Part shown: positions 8,747 to 16,866 of the stretch, piece after piece
Layout: each line of letters starts with the position of its first letter
Numbering within the stretch: the stretch's first letter is position 1
Assembly: GCF_019933235.1 (NCBI RefSeq)
Contig: NZ_CP082945.1
Coordinates: 1,116,001-1,180,000 of the forward strand
DNA: 64,000 bases
Reading direction: 5' to 3'
DNA from: Streptomyces angustmyceticus
GTDB taxonomy: Bacteria > Actinomycetota > Actinomycetes > Streptomycetales > Streptomycetaceae
Notes under the pieces: model-generated
What the model was told of the DNA's origin: nothing
The model's database searches: none
What the model saw: the letters and a program-made list of their open reading frames with translations, nothing else
Program-made: the position numbers and the translations under genes

Positions 8747-9185
8747 AGCGCGCCGCCTCTCCTCCGGCAGCCGGTTCCTCCGGCTGACGCACCACGAGTT
8801 CCCAGACGTCACACGCATGACACCGGCATGCCCGGAATGGCCCCAACCGCCTGACGTACGGGCGTGGCATCCACACCCTGCGCGCTGGAGGACAGACCAT
8901 CAGGGTGGGTGCGATGCGTTCCACCCGTTGTCCCGGCCACCCCTCACCGGCCGGCGGCCCTGTGCCCACCCCACTCTCCCCCGGGGCACCCAGCGGCACA
9001 GGGCCGACAACACCCCAACTGAAGCCTCCTCGGCCCCAAGTAACAGGTCCCGGTCCGCAGAGTCGGCGGCGCGACGCGGTGTCCTGGCCCGACGCTCCGC
9101 GTGCCGGAGAGTGCTCCCCGTGATCGACTGAGTGAACTGTGGTCCGTTTCTGGTCATTGCTGAAAGTGCTCACAGAGGAGAGGGA
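8747..9185. other. Intergenic stretch upstream of the polyprenyl synthetase
   Basis: No gene is supported. The stretch should contain the promoter for the gene starting at 9186. Confidence 0.45.
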
Positions 9186-10490
9186 ATGCACCACATGGGG
9201 GCACAGCAACCCTCCCAGCATCTCCCAACTTCCCCCAGGGGCCAGCAGCCGGACCCTCCGGGTCCTGCTCGTGCCCGCGGGCCCAGAAGCTGTCGAGCGG
9301 TGGCGTGGCGAGGAGCAGCATCCGTCGACCGGGACGTGGCGGTTGCCGTCGGCTCCGTGCTCGCTGATGTCCTGCGCGAGAGAGCGAGCTCGGCCTGTGG
9401 CCTGGACGGCGTCTTCGGGCGTGATGTCGCCGAGCGCGTCGCCCGGTTCACGCTCGACGGCGGCAAGCGGACGCGGTCACAGTTCCTGTGGTGGGCCTTG
9501 CGTGCCTGCCGGGGAGGCCACGACCACGAGCAGGTCCGCCGCGCGCTGCGTCTCGCTGCCGCACTCGAACTCCTCCAGACCTGCGCGCTCGTGCATGACG
9601 ACTTGTTGGATGCTTCCCGGCTTCGCCGTGGCAGACCTACCCTGCAGGTCGACATCGCCGCCCAGTACGCCGCGGCCCCTCGGCCGGGAGCGGGCGAGGC
9701 GCTGGGCGTCGCTGGAGCCCTGCTCGGCGGCGACCTCGCGCTGGCCTGGGCGGACGACACCGTCGCCCACCTCGAACTGCCGGCACAGACCGGCCGCCGC
9801 ATCCGGGAGATTTGGACCGCCATGCGGACCGAGATGGCCGCAGGCCAATACCTCGACCTGCACGCTCAGGCCACCGGATCGACCTCGCTGTCCGACGCGA
9901 TCCGCATCGCCTACCTCAAGAGCGCCTTGTATTCGGTGGAGCGGCCCCTGGCGCTCGGCGCAGCCCTGGCCGGCGCCGACGAAACCTCCGCCCGGGCGCT
10001 GCGGGCGGCCGGCCGCAGCGCCGGAATCGCCTTCCAACTCCGCGACGACCTCCACGGCGCCTTCGGTGACCCCGGGCAGACCGGAAAGCCCTCGGGCGAC
10101 GACCTCCGGCAGGGCAAGCTCACCCCTCTCGTCGCCATGGCCCGCGCGCGAGCGCTGGCCAACGGCGACGCAGCCTCCCTGGCTGTCCTGGACGATTGTG
10201 TCGGCTGCCCCGGCCTGACCCCCGAGGACCTCACCGCGGTACGGCACGTGCTCGTCGTCACCGGTGCCCGAACGGCAGTCGAGACAAGGATCGTCCGGCT
10301 CGTCAGGCACAGCACGCGCCACCTGAACTCCGCCGATCTGGAACCCAGCGCCCGCTGGCGGCTCCACGCCCTGGTGTGCGCGGTGGCCGGTGCACCCGCC
10401 ACCGCCGCGGGCTCCTCCACCTCGCGGGCGGCGAAAGAGGCGGGCGCGCCACCACCGTCGGGCAGCACCGCCGACGCCGACCACTGGTGA
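9186..10490 (+). CDS. Polyprenyl (isoprenoid diphosphate) synthetase
   Basis: A 434-residue trans-isoprenyl diphosphate synthase. GGKRTRS (residues 92-98) binds isopentenyl diphosphate. HDDLLDASRLRRGRPT contains the first aspartate-rich motif (DDLLD, 138-142), and FQLRDDLHGAFGD (283-295) contains the second. The start ATG at MHHMG follows AGAGGAGAGGG. The first 45 residues and the last 40 are low in complexity and outside the fold. The DDLLD form of the first motif, with bulky residues before it (LLQTCALVH), is compatible with C15-C20 products, but chain length cannot be read reliably. No terpene cyclase or carotenoid genes lie next to it; the nearest downstream gene encodes a small membrane protein. 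Confidence 0.9.
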   Translation: MHHMGAQQPSQHLPTSPRGQQPDPPGPARARGPRSCRAVAWRGAASVDRDVAVAVGSVLADVLRERASSACGLDGVFGRDVAERVARFTLDGGKRTRSQFLWWALRACRGGHDHEQVRRALRLAAALELLQTCALVHDDLLDASRLRRGRPTLQVDIAAQYAAAPRPGAGEALGVAGALLGGDLALAWADDTVAHLELPAQTGRRIREIWTAMRTEMAAGQYLDLHAQATGSTSLSDAIRIAYLKSALYSVERPLALGAALAGADETSARALRAAGRSAGIAFQLRDDLHGAFGDPGQTGKPSGDDLRQGKLTPLVAMARARALANGDAASLAVLDDCVGCPGLTPEDLTAVRHVLVVTGARTAVETRIVRLVRHSTRHLNSADLEPSARWRLHALVCAVAGAPATAAGSSTSRAAKEAGAPPPSGSTADADHW

Positions 10491-10624
10491 GGGACAGAAC
10501 GCGATGCGGCAGGGGCCTACCGCGGGTGCCGTTGCCGTCCATGCATTCGGCGCAGCACGAGGAGCGCGGGCCGTGGCGCAGTGGTCTTCTTTGAGGACCG
10601 ACGTCCTTCACCGAGGAGAATGCT

Positions 10625-10864
10625 GTGATCATCAAGAAGCTGCACGAAGCCGGGCTGCGCAGTGAGCACGCCTACTGCGCCGCTCTGGGGTCCATCGGCA
10701 TCTCGTTCCTGAGCTGGGCCGCCTCCACCAAGCTGGAGAAGTCCGCCGATGTGGACCGGGCAGACCGGTGGGGCATCTTCGTCGGCGAATGGGCTCCCAC
10801 CTTCTTCGGTCTCGGCCTGGCGCTGGCGCAGTACGAGAAGGACGGCCTTCTGCACCGGCGCTGA
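10625..10864 (+). CDS. Small membrane protein, function unknown
   Basis: A 79-residue protein starting at GTG, with GAGGAGAAT upstream. YCAALGSIGISFLSWAAS (about 18-35) and IFVGEWAPTFFGLGLALAQY (about 51-70) look like two membrane-associated helices separated by a charged loop (KLEKSADVDRADRWG). It ends with a short charged tail. The gene converges with the hydrophilic-protein gene on the minus strand only 21 bases away. The family is not named here; similar short proteins are frequent in Streptomyces stress clusters. Confidence 0.7.
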   Translation: MIIKKLHEAGLRSEHAYCAALGSIGISFLSWAASTKLEKSADVDRADRWGIFVGEWAPTFFGLGLALAQYEKDGLLHRR

Positions 10865-10885
10865 CGGCACCGGCCGGGCCCGCTG

Positions 10886-11251
10886 TCACGGGCTTTGCGG
10901 GTCCACTCCGGTGTGCGCTTCGGCGTCCCGGGTACCGGTCGGCCGGCGCGAGGGCCCCTTGGTGCCCGTCTTGCGCATGCCCTTCTCATCACTCTGCGCG
11001 GCGCGGCGTTCGCCGCCCTTGGTCTCGCTCTTCACCTCGCTCGCCGGTGGCACCTTCTCCTGCCCCGCGCCCTCCTTGCTGTGGTCCGCCTCAGGGGCGT
11101 AGCGCTCCGGGTGGAAGGACCGGTGCGCGCTCTTGTTCTCCTGCTGACGGGTCTCGTCGACGTCCGGCGACCACCCGTGGTGTTCGCTTCCCTTGTGCCT
11201 GCTGGGGCCCTCGCCCATTTCCGGGTGCGAGGACTTCCGGTCCTTGGACAT
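10886..11251 (-). CDS. Small, highly charged hydrophilic protein, stress-type
   Basis: A 121-residue protein with almost no hydrophobic residues: MSKDRKSSHPEMGEGPSRHK at the start, then ERYAPEADHSKEGAGQEKVP and SETKGGERRAAQSDEKGMRK. The composition (Lys, Glu, Gly, Ser, His) and lack of predicted core suggest an intrinsically disordered, hydrophilin-like protein. ATG at 11251 is preceded by AGGAGG at ideal spacing. A broken paralogue lies at 2203-2470. The function is unknown; a desiccation or osmotic-stress role is only inferred from composition and neighbours. Confidence 0.72.
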   Translation of the reverse strand: MSKDRKSSHPEMGEGPSRHKGSEHHGWSPDVDETRQQENKSAHRSFHPERYAPEADHSKEGAGQEKVPPASEVKSETKGGERRAAQSDEKGMRKTGTKGPSRRPTGTRDAEAHTGVDPQSP

Positions 11252-11487
11252 GTCGCCTCCTGTTCCGGGGCACCGCAGGCCAGGCCGCGATCGCCGTGGC
11301 TCAAGGGCCCGCGCCGCTACCTCCAGCCTGGAGACCCGACCGGGCCTTCGCATCCCGGCCAGAGCCTGCAAGGAGATGCGGAGAGTTGACGGGCGAGCAC
11401 TGTCTGTTCCTCCCTGCGGTTCCCCGGAGGCGGACGCATGGTGGTAGCGGGGAACCATTTGCCCAGGGGGACTGTCGAGGAGAAGCG

Positions 11488-12672
11488 ATGAGAGCTCTGA
11501 CCTGGCACGGAAAGCGCGACGTGCGTGTGGAGACCGTCCCCGACCCGAAAATCCAGGATCCGACCGACATCATCGTGCGTGTCACCTCCACCGGCATCTG
11601 CGGGTCGGATCTGCACCTCTACGAGATCTTCGGGCCCTACCTCGACCCCGGAGACATCCTCGGCCATGAGCCCATGGGCATCGTCGAGGAGACCGGCCCC
11701 GAGGTCACCGAGGTCTCGGTCGGCGACCGCGTGGTCGTCCCGTTCAACGTCTCCTGCGGCACGTGCTGGATGTGCCAGCGCGGCCTTCAATCACAGTGCG
11801 AGACCACCCAGGTCACCGACCGGGGCATGGGCGCCTCCCTCTTCGGATTCACCAAACTCTACGGCCAAGTCCCCGGAGGACAGGCAGAGTTCCTCCGAGT
11901 GCCGTTCGGCAACACGCTCCCCATCAAGGTCCCCCAGGGGCCGCCGGACCAGCGGTTCGTCTACCTCTCCGACGTCCTGCCCACGGCCTGGCAAGCCGTC
12001 GCCTACGCCGCCATCCCGCCGGGCGGAAGCGTCACCGTCCTCGGACTCGGACCCATCGGCGACATGGCCGCCCGCATCGCCCTCCACCAGGGTGCGAGCA
12101 AGGTCATCGGCGTCGACCTGGTCCCCGAACGCCTCGCACGGGCCCGGGAACGCGGCGTCCATACCCTCGACCTGAACGAGCACGGCAAGGGCCTTGCGGA
12201 GGAGATCCATCGGCTCACCGATGGGCGCGGCACGGACTCCGTCATCGAGGCGGTCGGCATGGAGGCCCACGGCGCCCCGCTCACGCGCGCCGCGCAGAAC
12301 ATGGCATCAGTGCTGCCCGACGCCCTCGGCGAACGACTCATGGCACGCGCCGGCGTGGACAGCATGACCGCCTTCAACACGGCCGTCGATGCCGTACGCC
12401 GAGGCGGCACCATCTCCCTCATCGGCGTCTACGGCGGCGCCGTCGACCCCGTACCCATGCTGACCCTGTTCGACAAGCAGATCCAGCTCAGGATGGGCCA
12501 GGCCAACGTCAAACACTGGGTCGACGACATCCTGCCCCTGCTCAACGACGAGGACGTCCTGGGCGTCGACCACTTCGCCACCCACACCCTCCCCCTGGAA
12601 GACGGCCCCCAGGCGTACAAGACCTTCCAGGCCAAGGACGACGGGATGATCAAGACAGTCCTCACCCCGTGA
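11488..12672 (+). CDS. Zinc-dependent alcohol/formaldehyde dehydrogenase (FdhA-like)
   Basis: A 394-residue medium-chain dehydrogenase. Catalytic zinc ligands are visible at Cys38 (GICGSDLH) and His60/Glu61 (GHEPMG). The structural zinc cysteines are Cys90, 93, 96 and 104 (CGTCWMCQRGLQSQC). The NAD-binding GLGPIGD lies at 186-192. The long insertion around QNMASVLPDALGERLMARAG is typical of the glutathione-independent formaldehyde dehydrogenase branch. GAGGAGAAG precedes the ATG. It is followed 84 bases later by an SDR gene in the same direction; the two are often found together in actinobacterial stress loci. The substrate could be formaldehyde or another short aldehyde or alcohol. Confidence 0.88.
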   Translation: MRALTWHGKRDVRVETVPDPKIQDPTDIIVRVTSTGICGSDLHLYEIFGPYLDPGDILGHEPMGIVEETGPEVTEVSVGDRVVVPFNVSCGTCWMCQRGLQSQCETTQVTDRGMGASLFGFTKLYGQVPGGQAEFLRVPFGNTLPIKVPQGPPDQRFVYLSDVLPTAWQAVAYAAIPPGGSVTVLGLGPIGDMAARIALHQGASKVIGVDLVPERLARARERGVHTLDLNEHGKGLAEEIHRLTDGRGTDSVIEAVGMEAHGAPLTRAAQNMASVLPDALGERLMARAGVDSMTAFNTAVDAVRRGGTISLIGVYGGAVDPVPMLTLFDKQIQLRMGQANVKHWVDDILPLLNDEDVLGVDHFATHTLPLEDGPQAYKTFQAKDDGMIKTVLTP

Positions 12673-12756
12673 AACCGCAGCCCGCCGCGAGCCGGGGCCC
12701 TGTTGCACGAGGGTCGGGCGGGCGTGGTCGGTGGCTGAACGCAGCAGGAGGTCGAC

Positions 12757-13713
12757 ATGGCGGCTGAAGAACGGGCCCCGGACGACCCGGTCAGCAAGCA
12801 TCCGCAGCCTGAGTTCCCGCAGCAGGGCCAGAGCCACCCGGGCTGGACGGGGCCGATGGACCCGCCGCCCGATCACGGCGAGGAGTCCCACCGGGGCAGC
12901 GGCCTCCTCGAAGGACGCAAGACGGTGATCACCGGAGGAGACTCCGGCATCGGCCGGGCCGTCGCCCTGGCGTTCGCCCGGGAGGGCGCGGATGTGCTCT
13001 TCACCTTCCTGCCCGCCGAAGAGGACGAAGCGGCAGCGACCACGCGACTCGTCACCGAAGCAGGCCGCAGCGCCGTACCGATCGCCTGCGACATCCGGGA
13101 GGAGGAGCAGTGCCGGCTGCTCGTCGAGCGTGCCGTCACCGAGTTCGGCCGGATCGACATCCTGGTGAACAACGCGGCGTACCAGATATCGCAGCCCGAC
13201 GGGATCCCGGCCATCACCACCGAGCAGTTCGACCGGGTGATGCGCACCAACCTCTACGGGATGTTCTGGCTGTCCAAAATGGCGCTGCCGCACATCCCCG
13301 CGGGCGGCTGCACCATCAACACCGCTTCGGTCCAGGCATACAAACCCAGCCCTCACCTGCTCGACTACGCCACCACCAAGGGAGCCATCGTCACCTTCAC
13401 CCAGGGACTGGCACAGATGCTGGCCTCCGACGGCATCCGCGTGAACGCGGTGGCTCCCGGCCCGGTATGGACACCGCTGATCCCAGCGACCCTGCCGGAC
13501 ACCACCTTCGGCAAGCAAGCCCCCCTCGGACGACCGGCCCAGCCCGCGGAGATGGCCCCCGCCTACGTCTTTGTCGCCTCCCCGCGGGCCAGCTACAACA
13601 CGGCCGAGGCGCAGCAGCGGCTCAACCGCAGTCCACGCTGGCGTCTCGAACCGCATCAGCACTCCGTGGACAGCCCGGCGAGTGTCCGATCTGGCTTTCG
13701 CCGCGTGGATTGA
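12757..13713 (+). CDS. SDR-family oxidoreductase with N-terminal extension; C-terminus abnormal
   Basis: A 318-residue short-chain dehydrogenase of the YhdF/YghA type, with a 50-residue Pro/Glu/His-rich N-terminal extension. TGGDSGIG (59-66) binds NAD(P), NNAA is at 138-141, and the catalytic Ser191, Tyr204 and Lys208 are in place (TASVQAY, DYATTKGA). AGGAGGTCGAC precedes the ATG. The usual family ending, S-Y-I-T-G-E-V-L-x-V-T-G-G, is missing. After AYVFVASPRASYNTAEA the protein runs into about 40 unrelated residues. The gene therefore looks cut and refused at its 3' end, close to a tRNA fragment, and may be unstable or inactive. Confidence 0.85.
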   Translation: MAAEERAPDDPVSKHPQPEFPQQGQSHPGWTGPMDPPPDHGEESHRGSGLLEGRKTVITGGDSGIGRAVALAFAREGADVLFTFLPAEEDEAAATTRLVTEAGRSAVPIACDIREEEQCRLLVERAVTEFGRIDILVNNAAYQISQPDGIPAITTEQFDRVMRTNLYGMFWLSKMALPHIPAGGCTINTASVQAYKPSPHLLDYATTKGAIVTFTQGLAQMLASDGIRVNAVAPGPVWTPLIPATLPDTTFGKQAPLGRPAQPAEMAPAYVFVASPRASYNTAEAQQRLNRSPRWRLEPHQHSVDSPASVRSGFRRVD

Positions 13714-13948
13714 TGACCGCTTGCACGAGCAACATCACGACTGCTGCGTACGCGCCCGTGCCCACCCGTGCACCCGCGAGCGGTGCCCGGCAGCGCGCCC
13801 TACCGACTTTCCCCGAGACCGTGCCCTCCGCAGGCCCTAAAACGCGGTAAACCAAGGTCAATACAGGTGCCCTCCAGCACTCCCCGTTCCACCCCACAGC
13901 CCGCGTTTGCGCAGGCCAGCCCCTCAACGGCGATGACAAGCCCCGGTG

Positions 13949-13992
13949 ATTCCCAAGCTCGGAGCGCGGGTTCGATTCCCGTCACCCGCTCC
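13949..13992 (+). other. 3' half of a tRNA-Gly gene: probable integration (att) site
   Basis: The bases read as the anticodon loop (TTCCCAA), a 3' anticodon stem strand, the complete T arm (GCGGGTTCGATTCCCGT) and the 3' acceptor strand (CACCCGC) of tRNA-Gly with anticodon CCC. The 5' half is absent: the bases upstream cannot form the D arm or pair with the anticodon stem. A terminator hairpin follows at once, as behind real tRNA genes. Such 3' halves are what tyrosine integrases leave at one end of an integrated element. A decayed integrase lies at 20053-20448. Confidence 0.72.
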
Positions 13993-13999
13993 GCACAGA

Positions 14000-14022
14000 G
14001 CCCCAGGTCAGCGGCCTGGGGC
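14000..14022 (+). terminator. Hairpin terminator behind the tRNA-Gly fragment
   Basis: A perfect 8-base stem (GCCCCAGG and its complement) with a 7-base loop, immediately after the acceptor stem. This is the common trailer of streptomycete tRNA genes. Confidence 0.6.
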
Positions 14023-14538
14023 TTACTCATCGGGAAGCCGCTTGAGCCGCAGTCGATACACCGTGTACATCAAGCCCGCACTACGCGTATATCTCGCCAT
14101 TCTCCCGGGATGCGTTGCCCTTCCTGACCGGCACCCCGATCCTGGAGCGTTCGCCACCAGCACCAAAGGGGGACAGGTGAACGTGCCGCGCTGTTTCTAC
14201 GGGCGCGTGGCGCGGGGAGTGCGATGGAGGATGCGGTGGGCTGCCTCTTCGCCCCAGATGAGGCTGCCGGTGGGCCTCCACGAATGCCTGGTCCCGCATG
14301 GGGTCGGTGAACCGCCCAGAGTACGGTGAACATATCGGAGTATTTCGAGTTCTCCCAATTTTGCCGGTGTCCCTCTCTGCGAAACGAGAGGAACGCACCC
14401 CTCCACTGCAGGGACGCCTTGCCGCAGACAGCACGATGGAGCGATGGAGCGATGAGGACGCCAACCGTTCCATAACTGACGGCGGTAGGTGTGAGCATTG
14501 GCCGTTGGGCACCTCGTACGCCTGACAGAGAAGCCAGC
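14023..14538. other. Intergenic stretch with lower GC, no supported gene
   Basis: About 500 bases, with AT-richer patches near 14060-14100 and 14320-14390. Frames on the minus strand are open but show no conserved protein. It probably includes the promoter of the gene at 14539. Confidence 0.45.
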
Positions 14539-14811
14539 ATGAGACCTGTAGAATCGATGCCTTCGGCAGGGATGGCCGAGGTCCGCATCGTCGCCGCATC
14601 CCCCGAGGCCGCGCGCCGGGTCGCAGAAGTACTCCGGCGCTGCTTCCCCGCCGCCGAACAGCGCAGCTACCCCGCCGGCCACGACGGCGGGACCCGGCTC
14701 CACATCACGGTGGACACCTCGCACACCTCCGAGCCCAACGCGGCGGCCGCGCCATGGCTCGTGACCAGCGAGTCAGCCGCGCGTGACCGGTCGCATGCGG
14801 ACGAGGTCTGA
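14539..14811 (+). CDS. Small conserved hypothetical protein
   Basis: A 90-residue protein with a beta-alpha-beta feel: MAEVRIVAASPEAARRVAEV, then LRRCFPAAEQRSYPAG and TRLHITVDTS. The C-terminus is charged. Short proteins with this pattern are common in Streptomyces but have no assigned role. ATG at 14539 has GAGAAG upstream. A second ATG at 14572 (MAEVRIVAA) would give a protein that begins directly with the conserved part, and is the main alternative. Confidence 0.65.
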   Translation: MRPVESMPSAGMAEVRIVAASPEAARRVAEVLRRCFPAAEQRSYPAGHDGGTRLHITVDTSHTSEPNAAAAPWLVTSESAARDRSHADEV

Positions 14812-14921
14812 AAAAACCGCGCCTCAGACCCGCGGCTGCGACAGGGGCGTCCCCTCGACCGGGAGCCCGCCGCTTCTCCGCCGCGATGAGCGCGACACAG
14901 TTGTCCCCAGAGGGAGCAGTC

Positions 14922-15194
14922 ATGGCATCACTGACCGAGCGGAAGGCGTACCGCGAGAAGATCATGCAGGCTCTGTACGAGGCCACTGAAGGCAACCGCC
15001 TCCTGGGTGTCACCGGGACCAAGCTGGCCCAAGATCTCGCGATCCCGGCAGAGGATCTGGCTGCCGCCTGCACGTATCTGGTGGGCGAGGAACTGATTAC
15101 GGTCGACTGGACCGCGGGCAATACGCCGGCCATGGTCACGCTGACGCACCAAGGCATCCGGCGCATGGAGGCCGAAGAAGAAAAGCACGGTTGA
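14922..15194 (+). CDS. Small winged-helix-like protein
   Basis: A 90-residue protein starting MASLTERKAYREKIMQALYE. LLGVTGTKLAQDLAIPAEDL looks like the recognition part of a helix-turn-helix, and the ending AACTYLVGEELITVDWTAGN, MVTLTHQGIRRME resembles the wing and final helix of a winged-helix domain. AGAGGGAGCAG precedes the ATG. It could bind DNA or simply adopt the fold; no ligand or oligomer domain is present. An upstream in-frame ATG at 14886 lacks a ribosome-binding site. Confidence 0.68.
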   Translation: MASLTERKAYREKIMQALYEATEGNRLLGVTGTKLAQDLAIPAEDLAAACTYLVGEELITVDWTAGNTPAMVTLTHQGIRRMEAEEEKHG

Positions 15195-15485
15195 CGCCAT
15201 GCTCAGGCGGCGTCCGAACCCTTCGACTGTCACTTTTCGCTGCCCGGGCCACGCGGCCGCCAGGTGCTCCAGGTGCTGTTGGCCGAGGGTCTGCGCGGGG
15301 CGGCAAGGGATGCATGTGGGGCCGGGAGAGCGAGGAAGCCGCGGTCAGAGCTGACTTGCGGCACTCGGATGGGACGGCGCGATGGGCTGTCCGGGCACGG
15401 GAGCACGTGCCCCTACCGGCTGAGGCCCGGAGAACAACCCATCCGGCCGTCAGTGCCGTTCCTCCGCGGCGGGTACCGGTGAACC

Positions 15486-15908
15486 ATGGCTGGCACCTTC
15501 ACCACCCGCACCATCACCATGGCAACCGGCGCCACGGAGACCATGCACGACCTGACGAACGCATGCTCCGCGTTCCTCCGGGAGGCCGCTCATGGGCGAA
15601 ACGGACTGCTGCACGTCTTCACCCCCCACCCGACGTCCGGCCTGGCCATCATCGAGACCGGCGCGGGCAGTGACGATGACCTGTTGGCAGCCCTCCGCGG
15701 CGTTCTTCCCGCGGACGACCGCTGGGGGGACCGCCACGGCAGTCCGGGCCACGGCAGCGGCCACGTGCTCCCGGCTCTGGTACCGCCACACGCCACGTTG
15801 CCCGTGGTCGACGGCGAGCTGGAGCTGGGGGCCTCGCAGTCCGTCGTACTGGTGAACACCGACCAGGACGGCCCCGAGCGCCAGGTCCGGCTGTCCTTCC
15901 TCGGCTGA
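15486..15908 (+). CDS. YjbQ-family (UPF0047) protein
   Basis: A 140-residue single-domain YjbQ/UPF0047 protein. HPTSGLAIIETGAGSDDDLL and RWGDRHGSPGHGSGHVLPAL carry the conserved histidines and aspartates that line a metal or phosphate pocket. The end GASQSVVLVNTDQDGPERQV, RLSFLG is the usual family finish. An E. coli relative can rescue thiamine phosphate synthase mutants when overexpressed, which gave the name secondary thiamine-phosphate synthase, but the true role is unsettled. Length equals the family norm. ATG at 15486 lies close behind a region with a GGCGGGTACC sequence. Confidence 0.9.
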   Translation: MAGTFTTRTITMATGATETMHDLTNACSAFLREAAHGRNGLLHVFTPHPTSGLAIIETGAGSDDDLLAALRGVLPADDRWGDRHGSPGHGSGHVLPALVPPHATLPVVDGELELGASQSVVLVNTDQDGPERQVRLSFLG

Positions 15909-16194
15909 CCGGACGTCCCACGCGGTCCTGCGGCTGACAGCCCCCCGTTGGCAGCTGATGTCGCACGAGAGTGTCCGGCTGCCCGCACGGGAGGCGCTGC
16001 CTCTTCGCCATTCTCGGGCCGACTACTCCAAGGTCTCCTGCCGTTCGCCTCGTCGCTCCGATCGGCTCGGTGAGCCTTACCAGGAGTAAGCTGGAACTAC
16101 CGAGGGCAATTCGTACACCAGCCTCCACGCTCGTGTCGTTTTCGGCGATCACGACACCGGGCCGGTGTGATCGGCCCGGGGCAAGGTCCGCGTC

Positions 16195-16785
16195 ATGACC
16201 ACGACCATTCCGTATACGCCGGCGGTCGAAGACCGGACCTCTTCGCTGCCCCTGCGACTCGTGCTGGCACCGGCCGGCACCGCTCCTGCTCTGCTCGACG
16301 GTGCGTGGTGGCCCCGCTCCCGTGACCTCACGGCGGAACTTCCCGCACTGACAGCCGTCCTCGACCCGCTGTGGGGGCGGATCACCCGCGTCACGGTGAA
16401 CCCCACCTTCTGGCCGGTCATCCCACGGAAGGTGCCCGTCGACGGGCACGTGGTGGGTGTCGGCTGGTTCACGGCCGAGCAAGACCCCCACAAGCTGCTG
16501 CTGCTCTCCTACAACGTCGGACGCTGGGACCTCCTGGTCATCCCCCCGGAGACCAGCCCGGCCACCGCCGCCCGGCTCATGACAGAGGCCGCCGATCCGC
16601 TCGGCACCCTCACCGCGAGTGCCCTGATGAACGAAGCGGAGCAACGCCGGATCGCGGAGGAGGTGGAACTGTCCCTGGTCTCGGTCTGGGACTCCGAAGG
16701 CGGCCATGGCGCAAGCCTGCCGACCTCACGTTCCCCCGCCCGAACAGTCATTGCTCAGGTACCGGATACGGCGAAAGGTATCTGA
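16195..16785 (+). CDS. DUF5994 family protein
   Basis: A 196-residue protein with LRLVLAPAGTAPALLDGAWW and PRSRDLTAELPAL near the N-terminus, followed by PLWGRITRVTVNPTFWPVIP and VPVDGHVVGVGWFTAEQDPH. These are hallmarks of the DUF5994 family, which is almost confined to actinobacteria. The last 35 residues are low in complexity. The function is unknown. Paralogues usually occur in several copies per Streptomyces genome, often near osmotic-stress genes. A hairpin at 16842-16866 follows. Confidence 0.85.
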   Translation: MTTTIPYTPAVEDRTSSLPLRLVLAPAGTAPALLDGAWWPRSRDLTAELPALTAVLDPLWGRITRVTVNPTFWPVIPRKVPVDGHVVGVGWFTAEQDPHKLLLLSYNVGRWDLLVIPPETSPATAARLMTEAADPLGTLTASALMNEAEQRRIAEEVELSLVSVWDSEGGHGASLPTSRSPARTVIAQVPDTAKGI

Positions 16786-16841
16786 GCGTCGTGTCAGTCA
16801 TCGCGAGCGCGACGTCGGTCCTGCAACCCGCTCCGGGGGAA

Positions 16842-16866
16842 AGCCCCAGGCCAACAGCCTCGGGCT
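16842..16866 (+). terminator. Hairpin terminator downstream of the DUF5994 gene
   Basis: Ten-base arms (AGCCCCAGGC / GCCTCGGGCT) with one mismatch and a 5-base loop. The preceding ACCCGCTCCG and the hairpin itself resemble the sequence behind the tRNA-Gly fragment at 13983-14022. Confidence 0.5.

Noticed and set aside
14070..14588. Minus-strand frames of about 170 codons
   Set aside because: No conserved motif, no ribosome-binding site, and composition unlike neighbouring genes.
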